A stretch of 22,455 nt of DNA from JBKEAJ01 sp047974415 (GTDB lineage: Bacteria > Bacteroidota > Bacteroidia > Bacteroidales > Prolixibacteraceae), in the NCBI GenBank assembly GCA_047974415.1, contig JBKECH010000119.1, forward strand, positions 1-22,455. The letters run 5' to 3'. The notes below the pieces were generated by a model. That model made no database searches, was not told the origin of the DNA, and saw only the letters and a program-made list of their open reading frames with translations. Position 1 is the first letter of the stretch. Each line of letters starts with the position of its first letter. The position numbers and the translations under genes were made by a program. Positions 14,836-22,048 of the stretch are shown here, piece by piece.

Positions 14836-16227
14836 ATGAAAAAGATTTTATTTTTATTAGCAGCGCTAACTTCTTATAGTGGTCTTTTTGCCCAATCACG
14901 CCCAAACATAATACACATTGTTTTGGACGATGTTGGCTACGACGACATCAGCTGTTTCGGAAGCAAGGACATCAAGACTCCAAATATCGACAGGCTAGCA
15001 AAAGAAGGTGTTTCGCTGACCAATTTCTACGCTCCTCATGAAACCTGCTCTCCATCGAGGGCTGCATTTCTAACAGGACGACTCGCCCCAAGAATAGACC
15101 ACGGCGAAGGTATTAGTGTGCTATTCCCCAACTCTACCGACGGAATGTCGCAATACGAAACGACAATCGCAGAGCTACTGCAAAAAGAAGGCTATATCAC
15201 AGCCTTATACGGCAAATGGCACTTAGGACACATGCAACAATACTTACCACCAAATCACGGCTTTGACTACTTCACTGGCATCCCATACCCCAACGACCAT
15301 ACTCCCGAGAGAGTTTCGGGCACGGGCATACACTACCTCGGCGAGTGGCCTCCTCTACCGTTGATACAAGGGTTAGAGACTGTCAAAACCATGAACAACT
15401 GGGAAATTGGCGAGTTGCCATCATACTTTCAGCGCGAAGCATGTAGGTTTATAAATCATCAGGCAAAAACAGGCAGACCATTCTACTTGCAATATGCTAA
15501 CATTGAGACACATACACCTTATTTCATTCCTCGTGGCTTTGAAGGTAGAAGTGATGCTGGAGCTTTTGGCGATGCCGTGGAATATACCGACCTCACAGTT
15601 AAAGCTATTATGGAGACAGTAAAGAAATGCAAAATAGAAAATAACACTCTGATAGTCATCACCTCCGACAATGGTCCTCTAATTGGGTATGACGAAGAGT
15701 TATACAGATCTTTTGGTCGATATGGATATGTCGATTCCACTCGCACTCATCTATTGCGAGGTGGCAAGTATCAGATGTGGTATGAAGGTGGTCCGCGAGT
15801 ATTCTGCATAGCCAAATGGGCAGGGCATATACCAGCAGGTAGCAAATCGGATGCCATAGTTAATGGCGCAGATTTATTCACAACATTTGCCAAGGCTGCT
15901 GGAGCAGAAATACCCACAGACAGAATTATCGACGGCAAAGACATTATGCCTATAATGAAAGGCGAAAGCAAAGGTAACAGCGACGTGTACTATTATTTCA
16001 GAGGTCGCACAAACAAAATATTTGCCGTCAGAAAAGGCGAGTGGAAGCTAGTGTTTGCTCGCACTCCTCGTGGCAAAGAGCAACAATACGAGCTATACAA
16101 CCTTAAAAAGGACGCATCGGAACAAAAAGACGTGAAAGACTCACACAAAGAAACTGTCGACGAACTGAAAGAGATGGCAAAAGTTGCACAAAACGCACTA
16201 GACAACGACGAAGCCTTTGGGTGGTAG
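14836..16227 (+). CDS. Exported sulfatase (arylsulfatase / GalNAc-6-sulfatase type)
   Basis: A 463-residue periplasmic type I sulfatase with a signal peptide (MKKILFLLAALTSYSGLFAQ). It hydrolyses sulfate esters, probably on glycans. The formylglycine motif is CSPSRAAFLTGR with Cys71 to be converted to FGly. This Cys-type motif can be served by the anaerobic radical-SAM maturase; none is in the window. Other active-site parts are Asp31-Asp32 (LDDVGYDD) and Asp278-Asn279 (TSDNGP) for Ca2+, GKWHLG (126-131) and His226 (ETHTPYF). The C-terminal YELYNLKKDASEQKDV is the usual sulfatase end. The substrate cannot be told. No SusC/SusD pair adjoins, so it is not in a visible utilization locus. No clear promoter is seen in 14708-14835, so it may be read from the amidase promoter. 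Confidence 0.93.
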   Translation: MKKILFLLAALTSYSGLFAQSRPNIIHIVLDDVGYDDISCFGSKDIKTPNIDRLAKEGVSLTNFYAPHETCSPSRAAFLTGRLAPRIDHGEGISVLFPNSTDGMSQYETTIAELLQKEGYITALYGKWHLGHMQQYLPPNHGFDYFTGIPYPNDHTPERVSGTGIHYLGEWPPLPLIQGLETVKTMNNWEIGELPSYFQREACRFINHQAKTGRPFYLQYANIETHTPYFIPRGFEGRSDAGAFGDAVEYTDLTVKAIMETVKKCKIENNTLIVITSDNGPLIGYDEELYRSFGRYGYVDSTRTHLLRGGKYQMWYEGGPRVFCIAKWAGHIPAGSKSDAIVNGADLFTTFAKAAGAEIPTDRIIDGKDIMPIMKGESKGNSDVYYYFRGRTNKIFAVRKGEWKLVFARTPRGKEQQYELYNLKKDASEQKDVKDSHKETVDELKEMAKVAQNALDNDEAFGW

Positions 16228-16338
16228 ATCGCTATTGTAAATGCGCAAATATTAAATTGATATTACTTGACACATTGATAAAATCATAGAAGAAGAAAGT
16301 AGTAAAAGCATCCTTCTCTTTCTTTAGAAAACACTTAC

Positions 16339-16872
16339 ATGGAAACAATGATTAGGCAAGAAAAAGAAATGGACCACAAGTCTGTATTCGAGCTTATTAG
16401 AAGAGCATTCGAATCAGAGAAAATGAGCGACCACAAAGAACAATTATTGGTGGAGCGATTAAGAAATTCTGAAACATTCATCCCTCAATTATCGATAGTG
16501 GCAGAAATTGACGATAAAATTGTCGGGCATATTTTACTTAGTAAAATCAAAATAATAAACGAGCGTGATGATTTTGACTCTCTCGCTTTAGCTCCACTTT
16601 CGGTTCTTCCAGAATACCAACGAAGGGGTATTGGAGGAATGCTAATTGAGCATGCTCATAAAACAGCACTAGCCCTAAGATACAAGTCTGTAATACTTGT
16701 CGGACACGAAGACTATTACCCTAGATTTGGCTATCAGCAAACAGACAAATACGATATATCCTTGCCCTTCGACGCTCCCAAAGAGAACTGCATGGCGATA
16801 GAATTAGTAAAAAACGGCTTAAGTGGAGTAAGTGGAATTGTGGGGTATCCAATAGAGTTTGGCATTTTCTGA
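16339..16872 (+). CDS. GNAT family N-acetyltransferase (YhbS-like)
   Basis: A 177-residue single-domain acetyltransferase. The acetyl-CoA pyrophosphate-binding motif is QRRGIGGMLIEHA (residues 94-106), preceded by the strand LAPLSVLPEYQ. The C-terminal GHEDYYPRFGY (122-132) is typical of the YhbS-like subgroup. Substrate unknown; members of this group act on small molecules or protein N-termini. It is cytosolic with no signal. ATG 16339 is used as start, with ATG 16348 also possible. The 111-nt gap before it shows no convincing promoter. A strong shared terminator follows at 16918. Confidence 0.88.
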   Translation: METMIRQEKEMDHKSVFELIRRAFESEKMSDHKEQLLVERLRNSETFIPQLSIVAEIDDKIVGHILLSKIKIINERDDFDSLALAPLSVLPEYQRRGIGGMLIEHAHKTALALRYKSVILVGHEDYYPRFGYQQTDKYDISLPFDAPKENCMAIELVKNGLSGVSGIVGYPIEFGIF

Positions 16873-16917
16873 CAAAGACATAGCACCTCTAATGGCATCA
16901 TATTATAGTCTGCCTAT

Positions 16918-16962
16918 ATAACAGCACACCCCCGATTCGACGAGTCGGGGGTGTGCTGTTAT
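16918..16962. terminator. Bidirectional terminator between GNAT and CoA-transferase genes
   Basis: An 18-bp GC-rich perfect stem (16918-16935 against 16945-16962, core CACACCCCCGA) with a 9-nt apex that can pair further. It lacks a long T run but separates two convergent genes. Confidence 0.82.
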
Positions 16963-16977
16963 TAAACATCATCTTGA

Positions 16978-17036
16978 ACCCAGAATATCCATCAGCTCAC
17001 TCGCTACGGCGCTCCAATACATATTCTGGATTAAAT
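16978..17036. repeat. Intergenic repeat element, copy A
   Basis: Terminal inverted repeats CCAGAATAT (16980-16988) and ATATTCTGG (17021-17029) flank CTCACTCGCTACGGCGCTCC. The right end runs into the stop codon of the CoA-transferase gene. Related to copies at 778-934 and 13663-13790. Confidence 0.6.
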
Positions 17037-18509
17037 CTTCACATTCTTCATCGAACCTGTTTCAACAAAGACACGGTGAAACTCATGAGCTTTTTGCAAG
17101 CACTGAGGGGTATGCCCTTTGCCTAGGCTGAGATATTTGCGCAGTGGCTCTTTATAATCAGGATGCACACATTTATCGATAATCTCATTTGCTCTTTGTA
17201 TCGGCGACTTCGCTCTGAGATCAGCAACTCCTTGTTCAGTAATTATTATCTTCACCGAATGCTCGCTGTGGTCAAGGTGGGAAACCATTGGCACAATTGC
17301 CGAAATATCACCGCCTTTCGCAACAGATGGAGTTGTATAAATAGACATGAAACCGTTTCGGGTAAAGTCTCCCGAGCCACCGATGCCATTCATCATTTTC
17401 GTTCCCATCACATGGGTGGAGTTTACATTGCCGAATATATCAAGCTCCAATGCAGTGTTGATAGTAATAAGTCCTAGCCTACGTGCTATCTCGGGATGGT
17501 TAGATATCTCTTGCGGACGAAGCACAAGCCTTTCTTTAAAAAAAGCCAAATTTGAATATAACTCCTGTACCATCTCGCTACTTATTGTAAGCGAGCAACC
17601 CGATGCAAAAGAGCAATCGCCCGACTCCATCAGGCTTATTACAGAGTCCTGAATAACTTCGGTATACATAGAAAAGGGGGGAATATCTTTGTTGCTTCCC
17701 ATGCAACCCAGCACGGCATTTGCAATATTACCCACACCCGACTGTATTGGCAGAAATTCGGCAGGAATAACTCCTCTTTTAATCTCTGAAGCTAGGAAAT
17801 TTGCTACATTTTCGCCAATTTTCAAGGTCGTGTCGTCCACCGCAGCAAAACCGCCAACCTCGTTGGGTAAATTTGTCTCCACCACTGCCACAATCTTTGC
17901 AGGATCTACCTGGATATACTCTTTTCCTATTCTGTCGCTAGGTTTATACACTGGTATCTCTCGGCGATGTGGGGGGTCTGCGGGCTCGTATATGTCATGC
18001 ATACCTGCAAGTTCTTTGGGGTGATAACTATTCAGCTCTACAATTATCTTGTCGGCAAGCCTACAGGCCGTCGGAGCAATACCGACACCTGAGGTAAGTA
18101 TTATTTTGCCATCGCTTGTAAGGTCGCAAGCCTCGACGATTGCAGTGTCAATCTTGCCAAAGAAACCGTATCTCAAGTCCTGTGGGAGTTGCGACAAGTG
18201 ATAATCTATGTATTGCGCTTCGTTTGCATTCAAACGCGCCCTCAAGTCTTTCGAGGATTGGTATGGAGTTCGTAGTTTTATGGCATTCTCCCGTGCCAAT
18301 GCACCATCAAGGGCATCTCCAGTCGACGCTCCAGAGATAACATTGATTTTAAACTCCTTTCCGTTGTCGTGCTCTACTTTTGCTTTAGCAGCTATTGCCG
18401 TTGGCACAGCTTTGGGACATCCAGCAGCAGTAAAACCACTAAACGCCACACTGTCACCGTTGCTAATAAGCTGAGCTACTTCTTCTGCTTTTAAAATTTT
18501 ATATGCCAT
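17031..18509 (-). CDS. Acetyl-CoA hydrolase / succinyl-CoA:acetate CoA-transferase family
   Basis: A 492-residue cytosolic enzyme of the class I CoA-transferase family (Cat1/AarC/Ach1-like). It transfers CoA between short carboxylates, most likely succinyl-CoA and acetate, through a glutamyl-CoA intermediate. The probable catalytic glutamate is Glu284 in MYTEVIQDS. Also present are the N-terminal VAFSGFTAAGCPKAVP, the CoA-site loop IQSGVGNIANAVL (~265-277) and GIGGSGDFTRN, followed by EQGVADLRAKSPIQRA near the C-terminus. Many entries carry the name acetyl-CoA hydrolase, but transferase activity is more common in this family. In a fermenting Bacteroidetes it would link acetate and succinate/propionate formation. 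It starts 2 nt after ridA ends, so the two form an operon. Its stop codon lies inside the right end of repeat copy A. Confidence 0.92.
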   Translation of the reverse strand: MAYKILKAEEVAQLISNGDSVAFSGFTAAGCPKAVPTAIAAKAKVEHDNGKEFKINVISGASTGDALDGALARENAIKLRTPYQSSKDLRARLNANEAQYIDYHLSQLPQDLRYGFFGKIDTAIVEACDLTSDGKIILTSGVGIAPTACRLADKIIVELNSYHPKELAGMHDIYEPADPPHRREIPVYKPSDRIGKEYIQVDPAKIVAVVETNLPNEVGGFAAVDDTTLKIGENVANFLASEIKRGVIPAEFLPIQSGVGNIANAVLGCMGSNKDIPPFSMYTEVIQDSVISLMESGDCSFASGCSLTISSEMVQELYSNLAFFKERLVLRPQEISNHPEIARRLGLITINTALELDIFGNVNSTHVMGTKMMNGIGGSGDFTRNGFMSIYTTPSVAKGGDISAIVPMVSHLDHSEHSVKIIITEQGVADLRAKSPIQRANEIIDKCVHPDYKEPLRKYLSLGKGHTPQCLQKAHEFHRVFVETGSMKNVKI

Positions 18510-18511
18510 TT

Positions 18512-18895
18512 TTATAAATCTTTAATTGCTATACATTCTACTTCTACTAGCACGCCTAGAGGTAGCTCCTTAACGGCAAATGTAGCCCTTGCCGGTAGCG
18601 ACTCTCCAAAATATCTAGCATAGACCTCGTTAAATTTTGGGAAATCACCCATGCTTGATAACAAGCAAGTTGTCTTAACAACATTAGTGGCATCTAATCC
18701 GATACTATTAAGAATAGCATCAATGTTCTTAATGACCTGTTCTGTCTGAGCCTCAATACCCACTGCCGTAACCTTACCCACACTCGGCTCGATGGGAATT
18801 TGTCCTGAAATGTAAACTGTTCCGTTGGCCTCTATGGCTTGACTATATGGACCAATAGCCGCAGGTGCTTTGTCAGTGTTAATAATCTTTTTCAT
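18512..18895 (-). CDS. ridA: RidA family 2-iminobutanoate/2-iminopropanoate deaminase
   Basis: A 127-residue cytosolic trimeric enzyme that hydrolyses the reactive enamine/imine intermediates (2-aminoacrylate, 2-aminocrotonate) released by PLP-dependent serine/threonine dehydratases, protecting other PLP enzymes. Key features: GPYSQAI (15-21), VYISGQIPIEP, the carboxylate-binding arginine Arg103 in PARATFAV, and Glu120-Cys121 in VEVECIAI. All residues expected of the active RidA subgroup are present. It is first in a two-gene unit with the CoA-transferase, only 2 nt apart. No TAnnTTTG promoter is visible on this strand upstream, so the promoter is unassigned. Confidence 0.95.
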   Translation of the reverse strand: MKKIINTDKAPAAIGPYSQAIEANGTVYISGQIPIEPSVGKVTAVGIEAQTEQVIKNIDAILNSIGLDATNVVKTTCLLSSMGDFPKFNEVYARYFGESLPARATFAVKELPLGVLVEVECIAIKDL

Positions 18896-19021
18896 GTGTT
18901 TATAATTTTATTAGTAACTACTAACCAGAAACTTGTAATTAGTGCTTGTTTTCTGATTTTCTGTATTTATTTTCCTTGTTTTTATAACCATCCTTCCCTT
19001 CGGTGTGTCTAAATTTACTAA

Positions 19022-19055
19022 GCATGAAGGTTTCATCTGTTTATATTTTATTTTT
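19022..19055 (+). repeat. 34-nt dispersed repeat, copy 2
   Basis: It matches the reverse complement of 5072-5105 at 32 of 34 positions. It lies in the 371-nt divergent gap between ridA and xerD (18896-19266), where the only other feature seen is the xerD promoter. Confidence 0.7.
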
Positions 19056-19240
19056 TTAGTTGAATTTACAATATAATACGCTTATAACTTCAACCCGAAA
19101 TATACATAGCGACAAGGCAATATCGATTCAATACTTTAGCTAACAGCTCTCATCGAAATTAGGATGAACAAAAATAGCAAATTTGATTGACATCTCCCGA
19201 CAATTTCTAAAAAAAATATCCGCTTAGAATCTTCTTTTAC

Positions 19241-19248
19241 TATATTTG
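19241..19248 (+). promoter_or_regulatory. -7 element of the xerD promoter
   Basis: TATATTTG, a full TAnnTTTG match, lies 18 nt before the ATG at 19267. No clear -33 TTG is found at the usual distance. The upstream in-frame TTG at 19246 overlaps this element and is rejected as start. Confidence 0.5.
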
Positions 19249-19266
19249 TTGCAAACATCAATTATT

Positions 19267-20190
19267 ATGAACAAAGAATTTAGTACCCTTAGAGAGGGCT
19301 ACAAGGTACACCTTACTCTGGAAAGAGCATTTTCAGAAAATACAACAGAGGCATATCTACACGACATCGACATGTTCGCGGAGTTTGTATGTGCAGTCTA
19401 CCCTAATGTCGACATAAAAAACATCAGCCTCGATATTATGAAAGCCTTTCTCAATACTTTAGGCGACGAGAATTTTGCGCTGTCATCACGAGCAAGGATA
19501 ATATCAGGATTAAAATCTTTCTATGGATATTTGCACAGAGAAGGCATAATAAACGAAGATGCAAGCTTCTTATTAAAATCGCCAAAACAGAGCAGGCATC
19601 TGCCTGATATATTATCTGTTGATGACATAGAGAGAATTATTGCAGGCATAAACTACTCCGCCAACGAAGGCGTACGCAACAAAGCCATTATTGAAGTTCT
19701 GTACAGTTGCGGACTACGAGTCTCCGAGTTGACAAACCTAAGCCTAAATGATTGTTTTTTTGACGAGGGTTTTTTGAGGGTGGTGGGCAAAGGCAATAAG
19801 CAACGTTTTATTCCTATTGGCAAACGGGCAATAAAATCTATTGAGCAATACGAAACAGACTATCGGGCAAATGTTATGAATGTGGCAAAAGAATCGACAG
19901 ACATACTATTCCTAAATCGCAGAGGACGAGGCCTAAGCAGAGTTATGATTTTTAATATCGTGAAAGACGCCACAGCAATGGCTGGAATAAGCAAAAATGT
20001 GAGTCCTCACACATTTCGCCATTCATTTGCCACTCATCTTGTCGAGGGTGGTGCTGACCTAAGAGTTGTACAAGAAATGCTTGGACACGCCTCCATACTT
20101 ACCACCGAAATATATACACACCTAGATAGAAAGTTCCTAAAAGAGACCGTTGAGCAGTTTCATCCATACGGCTCGCTAAACGGGAAATAG
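19267..20190 (+). CDS. xerD: Tyrosine recombinase XerD
   Basis: A 307-residue site-specific recombinase, which with XerC-type partners resolves chromosome dimers at dif. It has an N-terminal SAM-like DNA-binding domain (~10-95) and a catalytic domain (~110-300). All catalytic residues are in place: Arg151 (CGLRVSEL), Lys175 (VGKGNKQR), His248 and Arg251 (PHTFRHSFATHL), His274 (LGHASI) and Tyr283 (EIYTHLD). Full length and close similarity to housekeeping XerD argue against a phage or transposon integrase; no attachment-site repeats or mobility genes surround it. It is divergent from ridA and convergent with the small membrane protein 22 nt downstream. Confidence 0.93.
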   Translation: MNKEFSTLREGYKVHLTLERAFSENTTEAYLHDIDMFAEFVCAVYPNVDIKNISLDIMKAFLNTLGDENFALSSRARIISGLKSFYGYLHREGIINEDASFLLKSPKQSRHLPDILSVDDIERIIAGINYSANEGVRNKAIIEVLYSCGLRVSELTNLSLNDCFFDEGFLRVVGKGNKQRFIPIGKRAIKSIEQYETDYRANVMNVAKESTDILFLNRRGRGLSRVMIFNIVKDATAMAGISKNVSPHTFRHSFATHLVEGGADLRVVQEMLGHASILTTEIYTHLDRKFLKETVEQFHPYGSLNGK

Positions 20191-20212
20191 GAGACAGTAT
20201 TGGCAATATATG

Positions 20213-20464
20213 CTACTTCATAAACTCGCAACCTACACACTCCGAAGATGCATCTTTGGCATCGGACAGACCGCAATTAAGCCTAGCTTGTTGCTGCTCT
20301 TTGTCCCAGGTCTTGATACACACTACACCATTTTTTCTAAGATATTCATTATCGTGAACATGTCCACTAGGGAACTCTCCCCCCTTTTTCAGAAGAATAG
20401 TAATACCTAAGCCTACAAAGGCAAAAGCAACAACAATAATGGACGCCAAAAATACTGTTCCCAT
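20213..20464 (-). CDS. Small membrane protein with Cys-rich tail, function unknown
   Basis: An 83-residue protein with one N-terminal membrane helix (residues ~3-25, VFLASIIVVAFAFVGLGITILL), then KKGGEFPSGHVHDNEYLRKNGVVCIKTWD. The C-terminal tail holds four more-or-less clustered cysteines over the protein (one in VVCIK, then LNCGLSDAKDASSECVGCEF). I recall KGGxFPxxH...LRKxG(I/V)xC as a conserved pattern in unnamed Bacteroidetes membrane proteins. The Cys pattern could bind a metal or Fe-S cluster, but that is inference. It has a likely promoter of its own and ends 22 nt from the convergent xerD without a terminator between. Confidence 0.72.
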   Translation of the reverse strand: MGTVFLASIIVVAFAFVGLGITILLKKGGEFPSGHVHDNEYLRKNGVVCIKTWDKEQQQARLNCGLSDAKDASSECVGCEFMK

Positions 20465-20479
20465 GACTTTTATTTTCTA

Positions 20480-20509
20480 CAAAAATAGACATTTTCCAAT
20501 TAAACTCGA
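20480..20509 (-). promoter_or_regulatory. Promoter of the small membrane protein gene
   Basis: On the minus strand: TATTTTTG (20487-20480) fits TAnnTTTG; 19 nt upstream is TCG instead of TTG. The start codon is 16 nt downstream. Confidence 0.45.
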
Positions 20510-20548
20510 AACACCATGCTAGTTAAACAGAACCATACGGGCAATAAA

Positions 20549-21889
20549 TTATTTTTTACACTCAAGTATCGCTTTCCCAAATTCATTGTAATCAAACTTT
20601 GGGCTTTCGTTGAGGCCCAAACGAACAATCACCATATTTTCCGATGGCATGACCATTACAATTTGCCCGTGATGACCATTAAAAGAATGCATATCTGGAG
20701 GAAGGTCCGAAAACTTCCCTCCTTTATTAAGCCATACCTGCGCTCCGTAATTATCCTTGCTCCCCACGGCTGGCACTGTAAGATAATCAAACCAAGAATC
20801 TGAAATAAGTCGCTCCTCTCCTTGCCATTTGCCCCTCTTTAGATGCAAGAGTCCGAACCTCGCCCAGTCTACGGCGGTAGCATAGACATAAGACGAAGCA
20901 GCATAAGTCCCCACCTCATCTTGCTCAAATACTGGGTCGGTATTAGTCTTATCAAAAAGGAATTTATATGGAAAGTTATTGTATTCGTCTTGAGTATCGA
21001 AACCCTCTTTCAGAATACGACTCAAAACATTACTTGTCCCACTGCTATAGCACCAATAGCTATTAGGTTTATGCTTTAGTGATTTTGCCGCAGTAAAAGT
21101 AGCCATATCGCCAGAGTTATAGAGCATAGTAGTAATATCCGTAACAGCACCGTAATCTTCGTTCCATTCCAGTCCGCTGTTCATGTGTAACAAATCGGCA
21201 ATTGTTATGCTCTCTCTATCGCTACCTTGCCACTCTTCTATTGGCGCTGGCGACAACACCTTAAGTCGTCCTTGGTCCTGCGCTATAGCCAATAAATCGG
21301 CGACAATAGTCTTAGACATCGACCAGCCCAGCATCCTCGTATCTTTATTCACCCTTGTCGTATCATAGCGCTGTGCCACCAAGATAGTATCGTAAAGCAC
21401 TACAACTGCTCTTGTCCCTTGCCCATCTTCTCGAACATCAGTAAAAATTTCATCTAATGTTGACGACAACTTCTGCATGTCGAATACAGAATCTATTTTG
21501 GCGCATGTTCCTTTATCTACTGGCCATGTAGATGCTGTTATTGTTTCCCGATTACGATAAATTTGCACAGAAGGCAATACTTCCCCCCGAGACAACAATG
21601 TCGCTCCAAGCCCCTCGCGCCACTGTGCTGTTTGAGGCGAGAGAAAGCCTAAAAACTTAGAAGTGACTGTATTATTTCTCTCATCTTTGGAGTGTGTGGC
21701 ATATTTGAAAAAGCCGTAACTCAAATCGCTCTTGATAATTTCGTCCCAATCCCTATTACTATTGAAATAATAAGAACATAGGTATTTAGACGAATACCCC
21801 GTAACTATCCTAAACTTAGGAAGTTGTGCCCAAACAACGATTAAAAGCGCCAAAATGACGACACTTGCTACTATCAAAAACTTTTTCAT
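20549..21889 (-). CDS. Membrane-anchored serine hydrolase (beta-lactamase class C / NylB-like)
   Basis: A 446-residue serine hydrolase of the beta-lactamase/transpeptidase-like superfamily. It has an N-terminal membrane anchor (~3-21, FLIVASVVILALLIVVWA) and an extra ~140-residue N-terminal segment before the fold, as in 6-aminohexanoate-dimer-hydrolase-like proteins. Active-site motifs: S190-M-S-K193 (GWSMSKT) giving nucleophile and base, Y281-S-S (YSSGTSN) as the second motif, and GHHGQ (405-409) in the position of KTG/HxG. The substrate is unknown; relatives act on esters, amides, D-amino-acid peptides or beta-lactams. A classical resistance beta-lactamase is unlikely because of the anchor and the HHG motif. 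It has its own promoter, and the gene behind it has another. Confidence 0.87.
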   Translation of the reverse strand: MKKFLIVASVVILALLIVVWAQLPKFRIVTGYSSKYLCSYYFNSNRDWDEIIKSDLSYGFFKYATHSKDERNNTVTSKFLGFLSPQTAQWREGLGATLLSRGEVLPSVQIYRNRETITASTWPVDKGTCAKIDSVFDMQKLSSTLDEIFTDVREDGQGTRAVVVLYDTILVAQRYDTTRVNKDTRMLGWSMSKTIVADLLAIAQDQGRLKVLSPAPIEEWQGSDRESITIADLLHMNSGLEWNEDYGAVTDITTMLYNSGDMATFTAAKSLKHKPNSYWCYSSGTSNVLSRILKEGFDTQDEYNNFPYKFLFDKTNTDPVFEQDEVGTYAASSYVYATAVDWARFGLLHLKRGKWQGEERLISDSWFDYLTVPAVGSKDNYGAQVWLNKGGKFSDLPPDMHSFNGHHGQIVMVMPSENMVIVRLGLNESPKFDYNEFGKAILECKK

Positions 21890-21912
21890 TGTACGACTTA
21901 TTTATTCACCTA

Positions 21913-21943
21913 CAAAAATAACAGAACATATCGTTATTAGCAA
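21913..21943 (-). promoter_or_regulatory. Promoter of the serine hydrolase gene
   Basis: On the minus strand: TTG (21943-21941), a 20-nt spacer and TATTTTTG (21920-21913), a full consensus match. The leader would be about 17 nt. Confidence 0.7.
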
Positions 21944-21999
21944 TAGTTCCCTACTTCCGCAAGCTTTTTCACTTAACTATTGATAAATTGTTGAAAATA

Positions 22000-22034
22000 A
22001 GCCCTGCAAAAATTTGCAGGGCTCGAGATTTTTT
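22000..22034. terminator. Hairpin at the left end of the IS element
   Basis: An 11-bp inverted repeat (22000-22010 against 22013-22023, core GCCCTGC), then a T run at 22029-22034. It lies just upstream of the transposase start and may block readthrough from outside into the element. The terminal inverted repeat of the IS itself could not be located. Confidence 0.5.
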
Positions 22035-22048
22035 ACCTATTTAGGTGC

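Noticed and set aside
19267..20190. Phage or integrative-element integrase
   Set aside because: It has the length and motifs of housekeeping XerD; no tRNA, att repeats or mobility genes are nearby.
20549..21889. Antibiotic-resistance class C beta-lactamase
   Set aside because: It has an SxxK motif, but the membrane anchor, long N-terminal extension and GHHG in place of KTG fit NylB-like hydrolases better.
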